This document shows, one piece after another, positions 61,578-64,000 of a stretch of DNA of 64,000 nucleotides. The stretch lies in NCBI RefSeq assembly GCF_019468465.1, contig NZ_CP080519.1, positions 8,735,001-8,799,000 of the forward strand, written 5' to 3'. Source of the stretch: Amycolatopsis sp. DSM 110486. GTDB taxonomy: Bacteria > Actinomycetota > Actinomycetes > Mycobacteriales > Pseudonocardiaceae. The notes beneath the pieces are model-generated. The model was given only the letters and a program-made list of their open reading frames with translations. It had not been told where the DNA came from and searched no databases. Each line of letters opens with the position of its first letter. Position 1 is the first letter of the stretch. The translations under genes were made by a program, and so were the position numbers.

Positions 61578-64000
61578 GTGGCGGCGGGGGCGATTTGGCA
61601 CGTCGGCGATGAGGTGGAGGGCCTCTACCGCGTGACCGCGGTGCACTCACACGGCGGCATGGGCTTGGTCTACCGGGTCCGGCACCTGGGCTGGGATCTG
61701 GACCTCGCGGTCAAGAGCCCACGGGCGGTGCTGTTCCGTCACCAAGCCGGCCGAGACCAATTCGTGGCCGAGGCCCAGACGTGGATCTCCCTCGGCCTGC
61801 ACCCGCACCTGTGCAGCTGCTACTACGTGCGCACGATCGACGGGATGCCGCGGATCTTTGCGGAGTACGCCCCCGACGGCAGCGTGCGTGACCTGCTCGA
61901 CAGCGGCCGGCCTTGGGCCCCCGGCTTCAGGCTCGACCTGGCGATCCAGATGGCGTGGGGCCTCGACCACGCGCACCGGCTCGGCGTCGTGCACCAGGAT
62001 GTGAAGCCTGCGAATGTGCTGCTCGGCGCGGACGGCGTGGCCAAGGTGACCGACTTCGGCCTGTCGAAGTCCCGGGCGATCCTGGCCGTCGAGTCACGCG
62101 CTGGTGAGGTCACGGACGCCAGCGTGGCGGTGACCGCCGGCGGATACACACCGGCGTACGCGTCGCCGGAGCAGGTGGCGGGTCGCCCGCTCGGCCGACG
62201 CACCGACGTGTGGAGCTACGCGGTCACGGTGCTGGAGACGTTCACCGGCGCGCCGACCTGGGGCGCCGGCCCGAACGCGCTGGCGGCGCTCGTCGAGCAC
62301 CGGGCGGCCATGCCAGCGGGACTCGCGCGGCTGCTGGACCGGTGCCTGCGGCACGACCCGGCGGAACGCCCCGCCAGCATGACCGAGATCGCCGACGAGC
62401 TGTGCGACGTCTACGGGACGGAGGTCGGTCCGTACCCGAGGACCGCGCCGGCCGAGGCGGCGCTGCGTGCGGACGAGTTGAACAACCGCGCCCTGTCGCA
62501 GCTCGACCTTGGCGAGGAAGCCCAGGCCCGGGCGACGTTGACGGAGGCGTTGGCGGTCGATCCGAACCACCTGGAGGCCACGTTCAACTCGGTCACCCTG
62601 AGCTGGCGGCGGGCCGAGATCAGCGACGACGCGGCCGTGACGGCGATGGCCGTGTCCCGTGACGCGGCGCCGAGCCGTTGGGAGGGCGCCTATCTTCTCG
62701 GCCAGCTCCATCTGGAACGCGGGGACCTCGACGCGGCGCTCCCCTTGCTGCGGCAAGCCGCCGCGCACGACGACCCCGAGGTGACCACGACGCTCCAGCG
62801 CGCGGAGGCGGGCGAGCTTGCAGGGCCGTTCGAGGAGCACGTCCTGTCCGGCGAGGCCCAGCTGTCCCAAGAGGAACGCCGCGACCGGAGGATGACCGCC
62901 TGCGCGATCGGTGCCGACGGTCGGGTCGTCGCGACTGGTCGCTACGTCCGCCCGCCCGTTCAACAAACCCTCAAGACCTACCTGTTCGGCTACGACCGAC
63001 CGCCGGACGAGTACACCCTGCGCATCTTCGCCCTGCCGGACGCGGAGGCCAGGGTCCTCGAAGCCGACAGCATCATCCACGAGTTCGACTTCAGCGCTGA
63101 TGGGCGGCTCCTCGCCTCTGCCACGGAGAACGCCGTGCACGTGTTGGACGCCCGCAGTGGCCGTAGTGTGCTGCACTTCGCCGAGCGGCAGGGCCGTGTC
63201 GGCGCCCTGCGGTTCAGTCCGGACAACAAAATGCTGGCCGCCGGGTTCCGGTCGAACCGGCAGGTCATCGTGGTGCGAGACGTCGGCACGGGCGACCTCG
63301 TGCACCTGCTCGACGGGCATACCAGCGACGTCCGTGACCTCGAATTCGCCGCCGACGCACCCATTCTCGCGTCGGTGGAGGACCGCGCGCTGCGGTTGTG
63401 GAACCTGATCGACGGGCGGTGCCAACTGACGTTGCCCCACCCCGTCAACCTGAAGGCGGTCGCACTCAGCGGCGCCGCGCACGTGGTCGTCACCGGCGCG
63501 CAGGACGGACTGCATATCCGGGGTGTGCACACCGGCGAAACCCGCCGGCTGTTCGCCGGCGCGATCGAGGACGTCTGGCTGCACGACAAACTTGTCGCGG
63601 CCGTCGGCTCCGACGGCGAGATCCGGTTGTGGGACACCGTCGACGGGCGCTGCCTGCGGACCTTCGGAGGTCACCGCGACGAGGTCGCTACACAGCTGTC
63701 CCGCAACGAGGCGCTGCACATCCGGGTCAGCGTCGACACGACCGGGCGGCGTCTGCACTCGATCAGCAACAACGACACTGTCCGGTCCTGGGGGCTGCCC
63801 ACGGGATACCAGGCGCCGCTTCGGGTCTGCCGCCCGAGAACCCACGCCCGGATGCGCGAACTCGACGACCGGCTGGCGAGCTTGCTCGAATCGACCGAGT
63901 CCGCCCTCGCCGACGGAGATGTCGGTCGGGCGCTGAGCGGCCTGACCCATGCCCGTGGCGTGGCGGGATACGAACGGGATGCCTCCGTGGTCGCCGCTTG
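61578..64000 (+). CDS. Large Ser/Thr protein kinase with TPR and WD40-like propeller (truncated by window)
   Basis: An 807-codon frame, still open at the right edge. GTG 61578 has GAGGAG upstream. The kinase domain (residues about 10-275) has GGMGLVYRV, LAVKSP with ATP lysine K46, VVHQDVKPANVLL (HQD in place of HRD; Asp141 kept), TDFGLSK (DFG at 159) and YASPEQVAGRP. TPR-like helices (about 297-400) follow: EAQARATLTEALAVDPNHLE and GDLDAALPLLRQAAAHDD. From about 440 come WD40-type blades: DFSADGRLLASATENAVHVL, LRFSPDNKMLAAGF, LLDGHTSDVRDLEFAAD and GSDGEIRLWDTVDGRCLRTF. The missing Arg of HRD means activation is probably not by activation-loop phosphorylation. Divergent from DUF7019. Confidence 0.93.
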   Translation, partial: MAAGAIWHVGDEVEGLYRVTAVHSHGGMGLVYRVRHLGWDLDLAVKSPRAVLFRHQAGRDQFVAEAQTWISLGLHPHLCSCYYVRTIDGMPRIFAEYAPDGSVRDLLDSGRPWAPGFRLDLAIQMAWGLDHAHRLGVVHQDVKPANVLLGADGVAKVTDFGLSKSRAILAVESRAGEVTDASVAVTAGGYTPAYASPEQVAGRPLGRRTDVWSYAVTVLETFTGAPTWGAGPNALAALVEHRAAMPAGLARLLDRCLRHDPAERPASMTEIADELCDVYGTEVGPYPRTAPAEAALRADELNNRALSQLDLGEEAQARATLTEALAVDPNHLEATFNSVTLSWRRAEISDDAAVTAMAVSRDAAPSRWEGAYLLGQLHLERGDLDAALPLLRQAAAHDDPEVTTTLQRAEAGELAGPFEEHVLSGEAQLSQEERRDRRMTACAIGADGRVVATGRYVRPPVQQTLKTYLFGYDRPPDEYTLRIFALPDAEARVLEADSIIHEFDFSADGRLLASATENAVHVLDARSGRSVLHFAERQGRVGALRFSPDNKMLAAGFRSNRQVIVVRDVGTGDLVHLLDGHTSDVRDLEFAADAPILASVEDRALRLWNLIDGRCQLTLPHPVNLKAVALSGAAHVVVTGAQDGLHIRGVHTGETRRLFAGAIEDVWLHDKLVAAVGSDGEIRLWDTVDGRCLRTFGGHRDEVATQLSRNEALHIRVSVDTTGRRLHSISNNDTVRSWGLPTGYQAPLRVCRPRTHARMRELDDRLASLLESTESALADGDVGRALSGLTHARGVAGYERDASVVAA

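Noticed and set aside
1..64000. CRISPR arrays, rRNA or tRNA genes, replication origin
   Set aside because: No regularly spaced repeats, rRNA-like segments, full tRNA cloverleaf or DnaA-box cluster were seen on reading both strands.

Overview
The window is high-GC DNA from an actinobacterium, most likely a member of the Pseudonocardiaceae (Amycolatopsis-like). The evidence is the strong GC bias at third codon positions, many GTG/TTG starts, leaderless-looking starts, DUF5709, amphi-Trp and DUF7019 proteins, TetR/ECF/PucR/HxlR regulators and an RsbQ/RsbP stress module. Genus is inferred from gene content only. No rRNA, tRNA or CRISPR array was seen.

Layout. 1-5.8 kb: TetR remnant at the edge, DUF5709, msrB-msrA-small membrane protein, transaldolase, an IS3 remnant and a soluble Ser/Thr kinase. 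5.8-14 kb: gene-poor, decayed DNA with an SDR, an ECF sigma factor, a small membrane protein, remnants (TetR, thiolase, second transaldolase) and several strong palindromes. 14-15.8 kb: cytochrome c oxidase subunit I (ctaD). 15.8-17.7 kb: more debris (IS5, amphi-Trp). 17.8-29.8 kb: mostly intact accessory metabolism: epoxide hydrolase, cation/proton antiporter, AAC(3)-type acetyltransferase, cupin, two alpha/beta hydrolases (one frameshifted), CocE/NonD hydrolase, TetR and a C-terminally damaged ECF sigma factor. Two near-identical palindromes suggest that the CocE and hydrolase genes share a repressor.

29.9-40 kb: a mobile-element and toxin graveyard. It holds a broken IS5 transposase joined to a conjugative-element-type fragment, a secreted M1 aminopeptidase, a complete IS630 copy, a polymorphic-toxin tail with a pre-toxin HINT domain (frameshifted), a second toxin tail overlapping a probable immunity gene, another immunity-like gene, and scraps of LigD, a tyrosine recombinase, CYTH cyclase, P-loop kinase, S1 protease, RapZ C-domain and an aldolase.

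40-45.8 kb: a tight minus-strand operon pxpA-accB-accC-pxpB-pxpC (5-oxoproline hydrolysis plus biotin carboxylase and carrier) divergent from a PucR regulator. 45.8-50.6 kb: LysR, GAF-ANTAR and maleylpyruvate-isomerase-like remnants, an NmrA-like reductase divergent from TetR, and two uncharacterised proteins. 50.6-56.2 kb: a ligase-polymerase LigD, then a five-gene partner-switching cassette: RsbQ hydrolase, RsbP PAS-PP2C phosphatase, two STAS antagonists and an RsbW-like kinase. 56.5-60.2 kb: P-type ATPase tail, SDR, HxlR divergent from a flavin monooxygenase, membrane protein. 60.9-64 kb: a DUF7019 gene diverging, 24 bp apart, from a large kinase-TPR-beta-propeller gene that runs off the right edge.

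Many genes are broken by single-base shifts. Real decay is likely where IS scars and deletions coincide. A few (hydrolase 23898, YkgB 24586, HINT toxin 34148) could be sequencing errors in G/C runs.
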